The translations under genes were made by a program, and so were the position numbers. From the NCBI RefSeq assembly GCF_913063425.1, contig NZ_CAJXYK010000003.1, positions 62,001-126,000 on the forward strand: a stretch of 64,000 nt of DNA. The letters run 5' to 3'. Under the pieces are notes generated by a model. That model had not been told where the DNA came from, ran no database searches, and saw only the letters and a list, made by a program, of their open reading frames with translations. Numbering within the stretch: the stretch's first letter is position 1; the number at the start of each line of letters is the position of its first letter. Below are positions 47,262 to 56,426 of the stretch, piece by piece. Source of the DNA: an uncultured Thiohalocapsa sp. GTDB lineage: Bacteria > Pseudomonadota > Gammaproteobacteria > Chromatiales > Chromatiaceae.

Positions 47262-48964
47262 TTGCCAGCGTCCTCCGCCAAGACCTCTCTGATAATGCGC
47301 TCCGCGATGGCCTCTTGGTCCGCCATCTGCTCCGGCGTCAGCGTGGGCTGGTGGAACCGTGTGTGCTGGGCCATCTTGCGGACGAACAAGGCGTAGTACG
47401 GTTCCTTGAAGTCCTGGGCGAAGCCGAGCTCAGAGAGCTCATCGCTGAGACGTTGCATCTCGGCAGTTTCCTCGGCGGTGCGCTCTTCTCCCCTGGCGAA
47501 CAGCAGATTGCGCCGGTCCAGCCGGCGCAGCGTCTCCGTGTCTACGGTTGAGCGCAGGCCGAACAGCTCGCTCTTCAGCAGCCCGGCGACACCCATGCCC
47601 CTGGGGTCCACGATGGGCTGGTCCACCTCGATTACGCCGCGCGACCCTTGACGCAGGATGTGCACCTGCTCCCGGCGCAGGCTGCCGATCATCATCGGGT
47701 CGTGGGTGGTGACGATGATCTGCGAGTCGCCCTTCAGTGGGCCGTCGGACTGTTCCCGCAGGACCTGCTCGACGCGCTCGAAGTAGCGCAGCTTCCAAAG
47801 CGGGTTCAGGTGGGTGTCCGGCTCGTCGAGCAGAAACAGGCATTGGTCCCAGTCGCTGCCGTGGATCAGGCGCATCAGGCCGAGCACGGTCAGCAGTTGC
47901 AGCTCGCCCTCGGAGAGCTGGTCGAAGGTCATCAGCCCGTCCGCTTGTTGGTGACGCACATAGAGGTGCAGGTCCTCCAGCAGGTCGGCGATGTAGGCGC
48001 CCTCCAGGAAGCGGAAGAAGCGGTAGGAGTCGCCGACGTGGTTCTTTAGCTCGGTGAGCTTGTCCCGAGAGTCCACGAACAGGTACAGCAGCGCCTGCTC
48101 CTCCACCCGGCCGCGGAAGTCGATGGTTTGCTCCGCGGTATGGTCGATAGGGGCGACCGCGAGCTCCCATAGCTTCTCCAGCAGCTCTTCCGTGAAGCGA
48201 GTGCGGTCGTACCAGAAGCGCGGGCTGCCCTGACGGATGTCCTCGCGGGTCAGCTTCTCAGCGGTCAAGCGCCAGGGCTGCTTGAGCACGAAAAGGGCCG
48301 AGTCCAGGTCGACGATGCGCAGATCGTCCAGAATCTCCTTCAGCGGCTGCTCCGGTGCCAGCAGCAGGGAGAGCAGCACGAGTTTGGCGTGGGGATGGCG
48401 GCAGTAAAACAGGCGCCGGACCAGGGCATCGGCGGCCGAGGTGTCGTCGAAGCCTGTGGCATCGTCGCAGTGCGCGTCGACCTCGTTCAGATTGTTGATG
48501 AACGCCTGTTGGTGCTCCCGGAACAGGGCCTCCAGGCGCTCGTTCTTCCCGGAGTAGTAGGTGAAGACGTTGGACGGTAGGTAGCGCCGTGCTTTGCCTC
48601 GCTCCATCCGGCCCGTCTCCGGATGCTCGCGGCGTATATCGCTCAGCTCGAAGGGGTCGGTCGCCACGCCGTCGATCTGCACCCGCGGCGGCTCGCCGGC
48701 GGTCGCCCGGATGGCGACCGAATAGCCGCGGATTTCGTAGTCCAGCTCGTAGTCGAAGCCCGGCGGCTGGTTCAGGTCCAGATCGCGAAAGATCGTGACC
48801 AGGGCCTCCAGCAGGTTGGACTTGCCGGAGCCGTTCGGCCCGATGATGGCGTGGCTTTGCAGCCGCAGGTCCCGGCCCTCGGCATCCCGCGCCGACGCCG
48901 AGAAGCGGACCTCCAAGTCTCGGAGGTTGCGGAAGGCGCGCAGCTTGAGACGTTGCAGGTGCAT
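47258..48964 (-). CDS. AAA/ABC-type ATPase, PtuA-like, defence operon module 1
   Basis: 568 residues. N-terminus MHLQRLKLRAFRNLRDLEVR; Walker A GPNGSGKSNLLEALVTIF; a long central insertion (about 110-330) that is probably helical; the ABC signature FDQLSEGELQLLTVLGLM; Walker B CLFLLDEPDTHLNPLW and IIVTTHDPMMIGSL. It is larger than the module 2 ATPase, and this type is often annotated RecF/OLD-like. The ATG at 48964 shares one base with the hsdS stop (TGATG), so translation of this defence ATPase is coupled to the type I specificity subunit. Confidence 0.85.
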   Translation of the reverse strand: MHLQRLKLRAFRNLRDLEVRFSASARDAEGRDLRLQSHAIIGPNGSGKSNLLEALVTIFRDLDLNQPPGFDYELDYEIRGYSVAIRATAGEPPRVQIDGVATDPFELSDIRREHPETGRMERGKARRYLPSNVFTYYSGKNERLEALFREHQQAFINNLNEVDAHCDDATGFDDTSAADALVRRLFYCRHPHAKLVLLSLLLAPEQPLKEILDDLRIVDLDSALFVLKQPWRLTAEKLTREDIRQGSPRFWYDRTRFTEELLEKLWELAVAPIDHTAEQTIDFRGRVEEQALLYLFVDSRDKLTELKNHVGDSYRFFRFLEGAYIADLLEDLHLYVRHQQADGLMTFDQLSEGELQLLTVLGLMRLIHGSDWDQCLFLLDEPDTHLNPLWKLRYFERVEQVLREQSDGPLKGDSQIIVTTHDPMMIGSLRREQVHILRQGSRGVIEVDQPIVDPRGMGVAGLLKSELFGLRSTVDTETLRRLDRRNLLFARGEERTAEETAEMQRLSDELSELGFAQDFKEPYYALFVRKMAQHTRFHQPTLTPEQMADQEAIAERIIREVLAEDAGK

Positions 48965-50892
48965 CAGTCCTCCTTGATCTCGCGCACTCGGGCCGGCTCC
49001 GGCTCGATGATCCAGCCGGCGGCTTTCTCCGTCTTGAGCTGTTGGTAGAACGTCTCTATCGGGAGGCCGGAGCGTTGCCATAGCGCCTTGGCCGATAGCG
49101 GGCCGTCTGCCTCAGCCAGCAGGATGGCCAGTGGCTGGTCGGTGCCCGGCCGCGCATCCCTGGCTTCGACCTCCAAGCGTGTGATCAGCTCGGTCTTTGG
49201 GGCTTTCATAGGCTTGGCGTCCTCGCTGGTGGTGCCGGTGATGGCGGCGACGAACGCTTGCGCGAGTTGCGTCCCAAGCTTCCGTCGCCTTAGTTGCTGG
49301 TTCTCGAAGTAAGCGATGGTATTGAGAACCGCGTCAATCGTTTCAACGATACGTACTTGTTCGTTGTACGGCGGTAGGGGCAGAGAAAGCTCAGCAACAG
49401 ATTTTGTATTGAAATGGGTCAGAGCGATACCGACCTTTCCCGCTGCGATGTGCGTGCTCGCCACCGAGTTTAAGTAGTAGCAGAGAAATTCTGGCACCAC
49501 AGCAATTGGATTTTTGATCACAACCAAATCAGAACAGTTCGCTTCTTTGACTGCCTTTGGGATCACGCAGCTTACCCCAACGCTGCCTGACCTAGTTACT
49601 ACGACGTCGTTCGGCGCGAGCGCAGACTTCGCAATGGAGTCATGAAATTCCTTAGAAATAAAGACCATCCCCGTCGCGTCGAAACGATTCCGGCGTACGT
49701 TTTGGGACCTCAGGAATGGTATCCCCTCCGTTCGATAGTGCTGAACCATCGAACCTACGAAACCGACCGTAACACGCTCGACAACATCTGCGACCCTTAC
49801 CCAGGTCCAGCTCGACGGCAGGGCAAAGATCGCTCTTGCTCTCGCAAGCTTGCGCTGCCACTGCGGGCGCCTTCGCTTGCTGGCTGCAAGCAAGTTTTCT
49901 TGTTCGGAGGCAGCGTTCGCAAGCATCTCTGCGACGCTCTGATCTTCAGGGAGTCTTTGCGAGATCAAACCTTTGAATGCCGCGAGGAGCAGGGCGTTTC
50001 GGATCGAATCTCCGGAAACGGGAGGCACAGATAACTGCAACAAATTTTGATGTGTAGAAGCTTCAGAGAATTGGGCTTCACGAGCATTGGAAAGCGAGAA
50101 GTATCGCGTTTCAAGCTTTTGCTTCTGTGCATCCAGCTTGTCGCACAGCGCCATCAGCGCATCCACTTTGGCGACGATGCGTTTTTGCTCTGCAACAGGT
50201 GCAAGCGGGAACGGAATGGACGACAGCGCCTTGCCTGACAGATTTGAGATTCCTACGCCTTTGCGATACTTATTGATTTCTTGTGTCGCGTCCAGCTTCT
50301 GTAAGTAACGAAAGGCATAGTAGGGATCGATACCACCCAGCAGGCGCGCACGATGGATGTGGTTCTGAAAACAGATCTCCTCGTCGGAATCCCAGACGGC
50401 GGCCCTGCCAGCCTCGCCGCCCTCGCAAATCAGAAGATCACCCCGGCGAGCTGTGCAACGATCTAGCTCGTCGTCGCGGATCAACATTTCTCTAACGTCG
50501 TTGAGATCGAATCGTCCCCAATAGAGGTTGGATGTGGTGATGTACTTCCGCGGACGACCAGAATTGCGGCCCTTGTCCAGAGTCTTGCCGGCATTGTGAC
50601 GGGCAATGCTGCCGAAGGCGACCCACTGCCAGGTTTCGGGTATTGGGTATGGTATGTCCGTGGCCCTTAGATCGCTCTGCTGTTTTGGCGGCCTCCTTCG
50701 TACATTTCTGTGTGCTGCCCGCCTCTCCTGTTCCATTTGGCGAATGACCTGCTGAGCTGAAGTGTCGTTGGCGTTCTGCGGGACGAGCTCACCTCTCATC
50801 GCAAGACTCAAGACCAGCTCGCGAAGCTTCGTGACGCCGTTCGGTGCCTCCGCCACATACCGAAAGTTCTCCAAGAACTCCGAAACCTTCAC
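48964..50892 (-). CDS. hsdS: Type I restriction-modification specificity subunit with C-terminal extension
   Basis: 642 residues from a GTG at 50892 that overlaps the hsdM stop (GTGA). Two target recognition domains are visible: about 77-235 (IPETWQWVAFGSIARHNAGK to PLAPVAEQKRIVAKVDAL) and about 345-540 (LPSSWTWVRVADVVERVTVG to PLPPYNEQVRIVETIDAV), each followed by a conserved helical spacer. They read the two halves of a bipartite DNA site. After about residue 555 there is an extra 85-residue domain with a winged-helix-like pattern (PLAILLAEADGPLSAKALWQ). An open frame upstream of 50892 is not coding. Confidence 0.92.
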   Translation of the reverse strand: MKVSEFLENFRYVAEAPNGVTKLRELVLSLAMRGELVPQNANDTSAQQVIRQMEQERRAAHRNVRRRPPKQQSDLRATDIPYPIPETWQWVAFGSIARHNAGKTLDKGRNSGRPRKYITTSNLYWGRFDLNDVREMLIRDDELDRCTARRGDLLICEGGEAGRAAVWDSDEEICFQNHIHRARLLGGIDPYYAFRYLQKLDATQEINKYRKGVGISNLSGKALSSIPFPLAPVAEQKRIVAKVDALMALCDKLDAQKQKLETRYFSLSNAREAQFSEASTHQNLLQLSVPPVSGDSIRNALLLAAFKGLISQRLPEDQSVAEMLANAASEQENLLAASKRRRPQWQRKLARARAIFALPSSWTWVRVADVVERVTVGFVGSMVQHYRTEGIPFLRSQNVRRNRFDATGMVFISKEFHDSIAKSALAPNDVVVTRSGSVGVSCVIPKAVKEANCSDLVVIKNPIAVVPEFLCYYLNSVASTHIAAGKVGIALTHFNTKSVAELSLPLPPYNEQVRIVETIDAVLNTIAYFENQQLRRRKLGTQLAQAFVAAITGTTSEDAKPMKAPKTELITRLEVEARDARPGTDQPLAILLAEADGPLSAKALWQRSGLPIETFYQQLKTEKAAGWIIEPEPARVREIKED

Positions 50893-52649
50893 GACCCGGC
50901 TTCCTCCGCCTCGATCCGATGTGCCAGCGCCTCGGCCAACTCGTCGCGTAGCTGGTTCTCGGTCTGCTCGATCTCGGCCAGGAGCTGTTTGTATTTGGCC
51001 AGCAGGACGTCCGGGTCGTGGCTCTCTTCCTCCGGGGCGTTGTGGTTCTTGCGGTCCAGGTTGTAGATGGGCCAGTAGTGGCGGTCGCCGGCGGCTTGGG
51101 CCTCCTTGGCCTGTTGGCGCAGGGTCTCGATGCGTTGGGTCAGTTCGGCGAGCTGGTCCTCGACGGGCCGGCATTCGTGGGCGTCCTTTTCGCCGCGGAT
51201 GGAGGCGCGCAGGGTCTTGGCCTGCTCGTTGAGGTCGTTGGCCTCGACGTTGAGCCGGTCGGCCTCGTCCCAGTGGGGCTGCGCCTTCGCGATTGCTTCG
51301 GCCTTTAGCGTTTTGAAGTCGACGCGCCAGGCCTGCTCGGTCTCAACGCGGCTGGCGAAGCCGTCGGTCTCGCTGCCCCACCAGTCCTGAATGGGTTTCA
51401 GCTCCTCGATGCGCAGGGGCTTGGTCTTCGAGTAGCTCTTGACGCCCTCGGGGTAGCGGTGCTCGTAGAACCAGATGCTGTCGGTCGGGCGGCCGCGGGT
51501 GAAGAAGAGCAGGTTGGTCTTGATGCCGGTGTAGGGGTTGAAAACGCCGTTGGGCAGGCGGACGACGGTATGCAGGTGGCATTTCTCCAGCAGGTCTTCC
51601 TTGATCTTGGCCTTGATGCCCTCGCCGAACAGGAACCCGTCGGGCAGCACGACGGCAGCCCGACCGCCATCTTCCTTGAGCAACTTGTTCACGATAAGGG
51701 TCATGAACATGTCCGCGGTCTCGCGGGTCTGGAGCAGGTAGTCTCCGCCGACGGTGTCGTCCTCCATGCCCCCGAAGGGCGGGTTCGTAATGACACAGTC
51801 GGCCCGGTCGCGCTTGGTCCAGCCGTTCCAGGGTTGGCCCAGGGTGTTGCGGTGCTCGACCATGCTCGGCACTTCGATGCCATGCAACATCAGGTTGGTG
51901 ATGCAGAGCAGGTGCGGGAGCTGCTTCTTTTCTATGCCGCGGATCGATTGGGCGATGGCGCGCTTGTCGTCGGGGCCGGAGCGCTCGTCGAGCTGGGCGT
52001 TGAAGTGGGCGATCGCGGCGGTGAGGAAGCCGCCGGTGCCGCAGGCGGGGTCGAGCACGGTCTCGCACCCCTGTCCTTTGGAGCCCAGCCTCGGGTTGAC
52101 CTGGGCCACCATGAACTCGGTAACGGCGCGCGGGGTGTAGAACTCGCCGGCGTTGCCGGCGCTGCGCAGGTCGTTCAGGATCTGTTCGTAGACGTCGCCG
52201 AGCTGGCCGCGGGCCTTCAGATCATGGAAGTCGATGGCCTCTTCCAGCTTCTCGATGACGCCCAGCATCAGGGTGCCGGACTTCATGAAGTTGTTGGCAT
52301 CGACGAAGACCTCGCGCACCACCTTCGCCGCCGGGTTGCCGTTCAGCGGCAGTTCCTTGAGCTGCGGAAAGACGGTGTTGTTGACGTGGGCGATGATGTC
52401 AGTCGCCGGGGTTTGTGGCGCGCCGTCCTTGTACGCGGCCCAGTTGCGCCAGCGGCAGTCCTCCGGCAGCGCGGAGCGGTAGCTGCGGCCTTGGTCGCGG
52501 GCGTCGTCCGCCCAGCCGTCCTCGGCCTGGTCGAAGATCTTGAGGAACAGCATCCAGGAGAGCTGGCCGATGCGCTGGGCGTCGCCGTCGACGCCGTCGT
52601 CCTTGCGCATGATGTCCTGGATGGATTTGACGGTGGTGCTGAGGTTCAT
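50889..52649 (-). CDS. hsdM: Type I restriction-modification methyltransferase subunit
   Basis: 586 residues. N-terminal helical domain (SIQDIMRKDDGVDGDAQRIG), the SAM-binding motif DPACGTGGFLTAAIA, the catalytic adenine methyltransferase motif NPPFGG, and a long coiled C-terminus (LNEQAKTLRASIRGEKDAHE). It methylates adenine at the site read by HsdS. ATGA overlap with the PIN toxin stop upstream and GTGA overlap with hsdS downstream. A related fragment exists at 58624-58820. Confidence 0.95.
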   Translation of the reverse strand: MNLSTTVKSIQDIMRKDDGVDGDAQRIGQLSWMLFLKIFDQAEDGWADDARDQGRSYRSALPEDCRWRNWAAYKDGAPQTPATDIIAHVNNTVFPQLKELPLNGNPAAKVVREVFVDANNFMKSGTLMLGVIEKLEEAIDFHDLKARGQLGDVYEQILNDLRSAGNAGEFYTPRAVTEFMVAQVNPRLGSKGQGCETVLDPACGTGGFLTAAIAHFNAQLDERSGPDDKRAIAQSIRGIEKKQLPHLLCITNLMLHGIEVPSMVEHRNTLGQPWNGWTKRDRADCVITNPPFGGMEDDTVGGDYLLQTRETADMFMTLIVNKLLKEDGGRAAVVLPDGFLFGEGIKAKIKEDLLEKCHLHTVVRLPNGVFNPYTGIKTNLLFFTRGRPTDSIWFYEHRYPEGVKSYSKTKPLRIEELKPIQDWWGSETDGFASRVETEQAWRVDFKTLKAEAIAKAQPHWDEADRLNVEANDLNEQAKTLRASIRGEKDAHECRPVEDQLAELTQRIETLRQQAKEAQAAGDRHYWPIYNLDRKNHNAPEEESHDPDVLLAKYKQLLAEIEQTENQLRDELAEALAHRIEAEEAGS

Positions 52650-53089
52650 GGTTTTGGGCTCGCGCTGTCGGTTCCGGAGTCGGGCTGCACGAAGGGCAGG
52701 ACTTCCAGGCCGGGGACGCGGCCGAAGTCGTCGGCGTCGGTGGTGAGCAACGCGTAACCGCTGGCGAGGGCGGTGGCGGCGATGTAGGCGTCGTTGGCGC
52801 CCAGGGTCTGGCCTTGCTCGCGCAGCGTCGCGACCAGTTCCGCGTGGACGCGTGCGACCTCCAGGGTGATGTCCAGAATGGGCAAGGCGGCGAGCACGGC
52901 TCCCACGGACGCCAAGCGGCGGATTCGGCGGCTGTCAGGGCTTGCGCGATGCACGCCGACGAGCAGCTCCGAGGCACTGACGACGCTGATGGCCGCATCG
53001 CCGTAGCTTGTCCACGGCGAAAAATCCAGCTGGATGTCGGCGCAGCGCTCGACGCGGATCAGCACGCCGGTGTCGATGAGCAGGCCCAC
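52646..53089 (-). CDS. PIN-domain ribonuclease toxin (VapC-like) inside the RM operon
   Basis: 147 residues from a GTG at 53089 with GGAA seven bases upstream; read as MGLLIDTGVLIRVERC. PIN acidic residues: Asp5 region LIDTGVLI, SASELLVGVHRA (Glu), GANDAYIAATALASGYALLT (Asp) and TTDADDFGRVPGLEVLPF (Asp). A metal-dependent RNase toxin fold. The open frame upstream of this GTG is not coding. Its stop overlaps the hsdM start (ATGA), making the toxin part of the restriction operon. Confidence 0.85.
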   Translation of the reverse strand: MGLLIDTGVLIRVERCADIQLDFSPWTSYGDAAISVVSASELLVGVHRASPDSRRIRRLASVGAVLAALPILDITLEVARVHAELVATLREQGQTLGANDAYIAATALASGYALLTTDADDFGRVPGLEVLPFVQPDSGTDSASPKP

Positions 53090-53154
53090 GATCGATTTCC
53101 GGTTGGTGATGGTGTTTGGCGGGCAACCAGGCGCTTGGGATCGACCACCGCGGG

Positions 53155-53427
53155 TCAGTCGTCCCAGGGGTCCCGATCCGGGATGATCGCGGCCTGCGCG
53201 TCGGTGATGTCGCGCTCGAATGCCTCCGCGTCCTCGCCCAGCTTCGGGAGACGGGCGAAGATGGCGTTCAGCTCGGAGACCTTGACGCGCTCCGGTGGCC
53301 CGGCGGGCACGAGACGGGCGATGCGCCGGCCGCCCCGCGTCAGCTCGAAGCTGGCGCCCTGGTAGGCGACCCGATTGAGCAGATCCGAGAGTTGCCGGGC
53401 AGCCTGCGTGACGTTGACTTGCTCCAT
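53155..53427 (-). CDS. Phd/YefM-type antitoxin
   Basis: 90 residues. MEQVNVTQAARQLSDLLNRV and then YQGASFELTRGGRRIARLVP are the Phd/YefM N-terminal dimerisation and DNA-binding fold; the acidic C-terminus (EDAEAFERDITDAQAAIIPD) would wrap the toxin. It precedes the PIN gene by 65 bases, so the two form a toxin-antitoxin module inserted between hsdR and hsdM. It probably also autoregulates. Confidence 0.87.
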   Translation of the reverse strand: MEQVNVTQAARQLSDLLNRVAYQGASFELTRGGRRIARLVPAGPPERVKVSELNAIFARLPKLGEDAEAFERDITDAQAAIIPDRDPWDD

Positions 53428-53513
53428 TGGGATACTCGCTATCCAAGGTGCGAAAAATCAGATAATCAGGGATTCGGTGTCTCGGTGTAAAGCGTCGGGC
53501 GCGGCGTCGAGCA

Positions 53514-55976
53514 TCATGCGCTGTCCTGGTAGAGCTGCTGTTCCAGCTCGGTGAGGGCCTTGGAGAACTTCTCCGAGCCCCCGAAGACGGCGCGGCGGAT
53601 CCGGGTCTTGCCGCCCAGCTGGTCGAAAGGTGGGAGCTCCAGCACCTTCGGGTCTTCAATGCCGCCGATACCGTGGTCTGCATACTTCTCCAGCAATGCC
53701 TCCAGCACGGCCCTGGCCTGGTCGCCGTACTTGCCGAAGTAGTTGCGCTTGCGCACCTGCTCCGCGCGCTCCCTGCGGCTCAGCGGCGGCTGGTCGAAGG
53801 CGACATGGGCGATGAGGTCGAAGGCGTCCAGCTCGTCGCCGTCGGGCACGGCCTGCACAAGGACCTCCAGCGGGAGGCCCTGGTCGCGCAGCGCTTCGAG
53901 GATGGCCTGCTTGCGCTCGGCCCCGGTCCAACGGCGCAGGAAATCGCCGAGGGAGCTGAACTGGCCGCGCAGGGTCTGGCGGATCTGGTCCTTGAGCAGA
54001 ACGCGGTAGTCCTCGGTGACCAGCCTGCCCTGCGCATCGAGATACTGCGAGCGCTCGATGGCGGTGCGGACCTCGACATCGTCGATGGTGTAGCGGGGCC
54101 GGCCCGCTTCCGGGTCCCGGGTGCCGCCTGGCGGGTCCGTTCGCTGCGGGTAGTCATCGTCATCGGCCGGCGCTGCGTCCGTGTCGGCGATATTCGCGGG
54201 CTGCGGGTCGGCGCCCTCGCGCTCGTCGGTCGGAATGATGGACTCGTTCGGCGCCGGCTCGTGTACCGTGACCGGCTCGCCGTCGAACTCCGGGTCCTGG
54301 AACAACCGCGTGGCCCCCTTGAAGTCCATGATGGTGAAGTAGAGCTTGTTGTAGTCCTCCCGGATGCGGGTGCCGCGGCCCAGGATCTGCTTGAACTGGG
54401 TCATGGAGTTGATGGTCTGGTCCAGCACGATGAGCTTGCAGGTCTTGGCGTCGACGCCGGTGGAGAGCAGGCGGGACGTGGTGGCGATAACCGGATAGGG
54501 CTCGTCATTGTCAATGAAGTAGGCCAGCAGGGCCTTGCCGTCCTTGTCGTCGCCGGTGATGCGCACGACGTAGCGGCGGTTTGCAGCGGCCTCCGGGATC
54601 AGGTTGACCAAGGCTTGGCGCATGCGTTCCGCGTGCGGCTGGTCGTCGCAGAAGACGATGGTCTTGGCCATGGGGTCGATGGCCTGGAGGTATTCCCAGA
54701 CCCGCCTGGCGACCAGCTCGGTGCGCTTGGTGAGGATCAGCGTACGATCGAAGTCCTTGGCGTTGTACTGACGCTGCTCGACGAGCTGGCCGTCTTTGTC
54801 GACTTTATCGCGCTCGGGGGTGTAGCCCAGCGCATCGACATCGCTGACCACGCGGATGACCTTGTACGGTGCCAGAAAGCCGTCCTCGATGCCCTGTTTG
54901 AGCGAGTAGGTGTAGATTGGGTTGCCGAAGTACTTGAGGTTGTACTCGGGGTCCGGGATGGTCGTTGCGCCTCGGGCGGGTCGCTTCTCTTTCGGTGTCG
55001 CGGTGAGGCCCAGGTGAATCGCCCCGCTGAAGTAATCCAGCACTTCGCGCCAGGCGGAGTCCTCGCTCGCGCTGCCGCGGTGGCACTCGTCGATGACGAC
55101 AAGATCGAAGAAGGCCGCCGGGAACTGGCGGTAGATCTGCTTCCACTCCTCTGCGCCCGTCACCGCCTGGTACAGGCAGAGGTAGATCTCGTAGTTCTTC
55201 TTGGCCTCGCGGTTGGTGATCTTGTGCATCACCTCGCCGAACGGCGCGAAGTCCTGCTGGATGGTCTGGTCGATCAGGATGTTGCGGTCGGCCAGGAACA
55301 GCACCCGCTTGACCCGCTTGGCCTTCCACAAGCGCCAGATGATCTGAAAGGCGGTGTAGGTCTTGCCGGTGCCCGTGGCCATCACCAGCAGCAAGCGCAG
55401 CCGGCCGCGGGCGATGGCCGCGATGGTGCGGTCGATGGCGACGCGCTGGTAGTAGCGGGGCTCTTTGCCGCTGCCGTCGGTGTGATACGGCTGGGCGACC
55501 AGTGCACGCTGATCTTCTGACTCGATCCCCTTCCAGCGCAGGTAGATGGCCCAGAGCTCGTCGAGGCTCGGAAAGTCGTCGAGGCCGAGCGCCCGCTCGA
55601 CCGGCTGCGTTATGCCGCTTCGGTCATGCAGCAGGAAGCCGTCGCCGTTGGAGCTGATGGCGAAGGGCACGTCGAGCCGCTCAGCATAGTCGAGCGCCTG
55701 CGGCATGCCGTGCCCCAGGGGTAAGACGTTGCGCTTGACCTCGATGATGGCGATGGGCACGCCGTTCTCGGCGTACAGCACGTAGTCCGCGCGCTTCGGG
55801 CCGCCCTTGGCACCGGGGTTCTGGATCCGGTAGGCCAGCTTGCCGCGCACGAGGACTCGGCCGTCCGTAAGCCAGACCTCCTCGCGGAACCAGGCGAGCT
55901 TCCAGCCCGCGCGGATCAGCGCTGGCGTGACGAACTTGGTGCAGATATCGCGTTCGCTGAGACCTTTCTTGTCCAT
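53514..55976 (-). CDS. hsdR: Type I restriction endonuclease subunit, EcoEI-like
   Basis: 820 residues. The N-terminal nuclease has a D and EVK pair (GGPKRADYVLYA then PIAIIEVKRN); the SF2 helicase motor has Walker A MATGTGKTYTAFQI, DEAD-type VVIDECHRGS, motif III LGLTATPKEK and motif VI QFKQILGRGTRIRED; a C-terminal EcoEI_R-type region binds the methylase. It translocates and cuts unmodified DNA. The ATG at 55976 (MDKKGLSERDICTKF) fits; a GTG at 55988 is possible. First gene of the nine-gene operon. Confidence 0.94.
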   Translation of the reverse strand: MDKKGLSERDICTKFVTPALIRAGWKLAWFREEVWLTDGRVLVRGKLAYRIQNPGAKGGPKRADYVLYAENGVPIAIIEVKRNVLPLGHGMPQALDYAERLDVPFAISSNGDGFLLHDRSGITQPVERALGLDDFPSLDELWAIYLRWKGIESEDQRALVAQPYHTDGSGKEPRYYQRVAIDRTIAAIARGRLRLLLVMATGTGKTYTAFQIIWRLWKAKRVKRVLFLADRNILIDQTIQQDFAPFGEVMHKITNREAKKNYEIYLCLYQAVTGAEEWKQIYRQFPAAFFDLVVIDECHRGSASEDSAWREVLDYFSGAIHLGLTATPKEKRPARGATTIPDPEYNLKYFGNPIYTYSLKQGIEDGFLAPYKVIRVVSDVDALGYTPERDKVDKDGQLVEQRQYNAKDFDRTLILTKRTELVARRVWEYLQAIDPMAKTIVFCDDQPHAERMRQALVNLIPEAAANRRYVVRITGDDKDGKALLAYFIDNDEPYPVIATTSRLLSTGVDAKTCKLIVLDQTINSMTQFKQILGRGTRIREDYNKLYFTIMDFKGATRLFQDPEFDGEPVTVHEPAPNESIIPTDEREGADPQPANIADTDAAPADDDDYPQRTDPPGGTRDPEAGRPRYTIDDVEVRTAIERSQYLDAQGRLVTEDYRVLLKDQIRQTLRGQFSSLGDFLRRWTGAERKQAILEALRDQGLPLEVLVQAVPDGDELDAFDLIAHVAFDQPPLSRRERAEQVRKRNYFGKYGDQARAVLEALLEKYADHGIGGIEDPKVLELPPFDQLGGKTRIRRAVFGGSEKFSKALTELEQQLYQDSA

Positions 55977-56144
55977 GACCCGGTGCACGGCCGCACACGA
56001 TGCCGAGACGCGACCATACCATGGTTAATCAGGGAAACCCTTATCCGGTTTTCGTGGCCTCGCTGCCACAAAGCCGCGCTCGGGGCTGCGAAGCTCAGTC
56101 CATGTAGGCAGCGTCAGGCGGGCGTGCCACGACGTCGCGTGTCC

Positions 56145-56426
56145 TCAGCGCGAGCCGAGCTCTTCAAACCGCAGGCGGCGGGAGTGCCCGTCGCCGCGCT
56201 CGTGATCGAGGATCGCGTTGTGCGCGGACTCGATCGTGTTCAGCGTCGCGATGTCGAGATACTCCTCCCCGCACTCGGGGCAGCGCAGACAGGGCACGTC
56301 CTCGACGATCAGGGCATGGGCGCCGAGCCGATGCAGGTAGCGCACCAGCACGGCATCGAGACGCTTCGTGGCGCAGTGCAGGCAGTTGCGCGCTTGAGGA
56401 GGCACGAGGCTTCGCCGAGTGATCAC
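56145..56426 (-). CDS. YgiT-type zinc-finger protein
   Basis: 93 residues from a GTG that overlaps the previous stop (GTGA). Two Cys pairs: NCLHCATKRLDAVLVRYLHR and PCLRCPECGEEYLDI, as in the zinc-binding half of MqsA/YgiT proteins. The rest (NTIESAHNAILDHERGD) is short; the HTH of full MqsA is missing. Usually paired with a small toxin; here it follows a ribbon-helix-helix protein instead. Cytoplasmic regulator inferred. Confidence 0.7.
   Translation of the reverse strand: MITRRSLVPPQARNCLHCATKRLDAVLVRYLHRLGAHALIVEDVPCLRCPECGEEYLDIATLNTIESAHNAILDHERGDGHSRRLRFEELGSR

Noticed and set aside
44962..49081. Retron or BREX-like system around the ATPases
   Set aside because: No reverse transcriptase, ncRNA or BREX-type genes; the ATPase/HNH pairing fits Septu.
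53673..55520. 615-codon open frame opposite hsdR
   Set aside because: Shadow of a well-supported restriction subunit.
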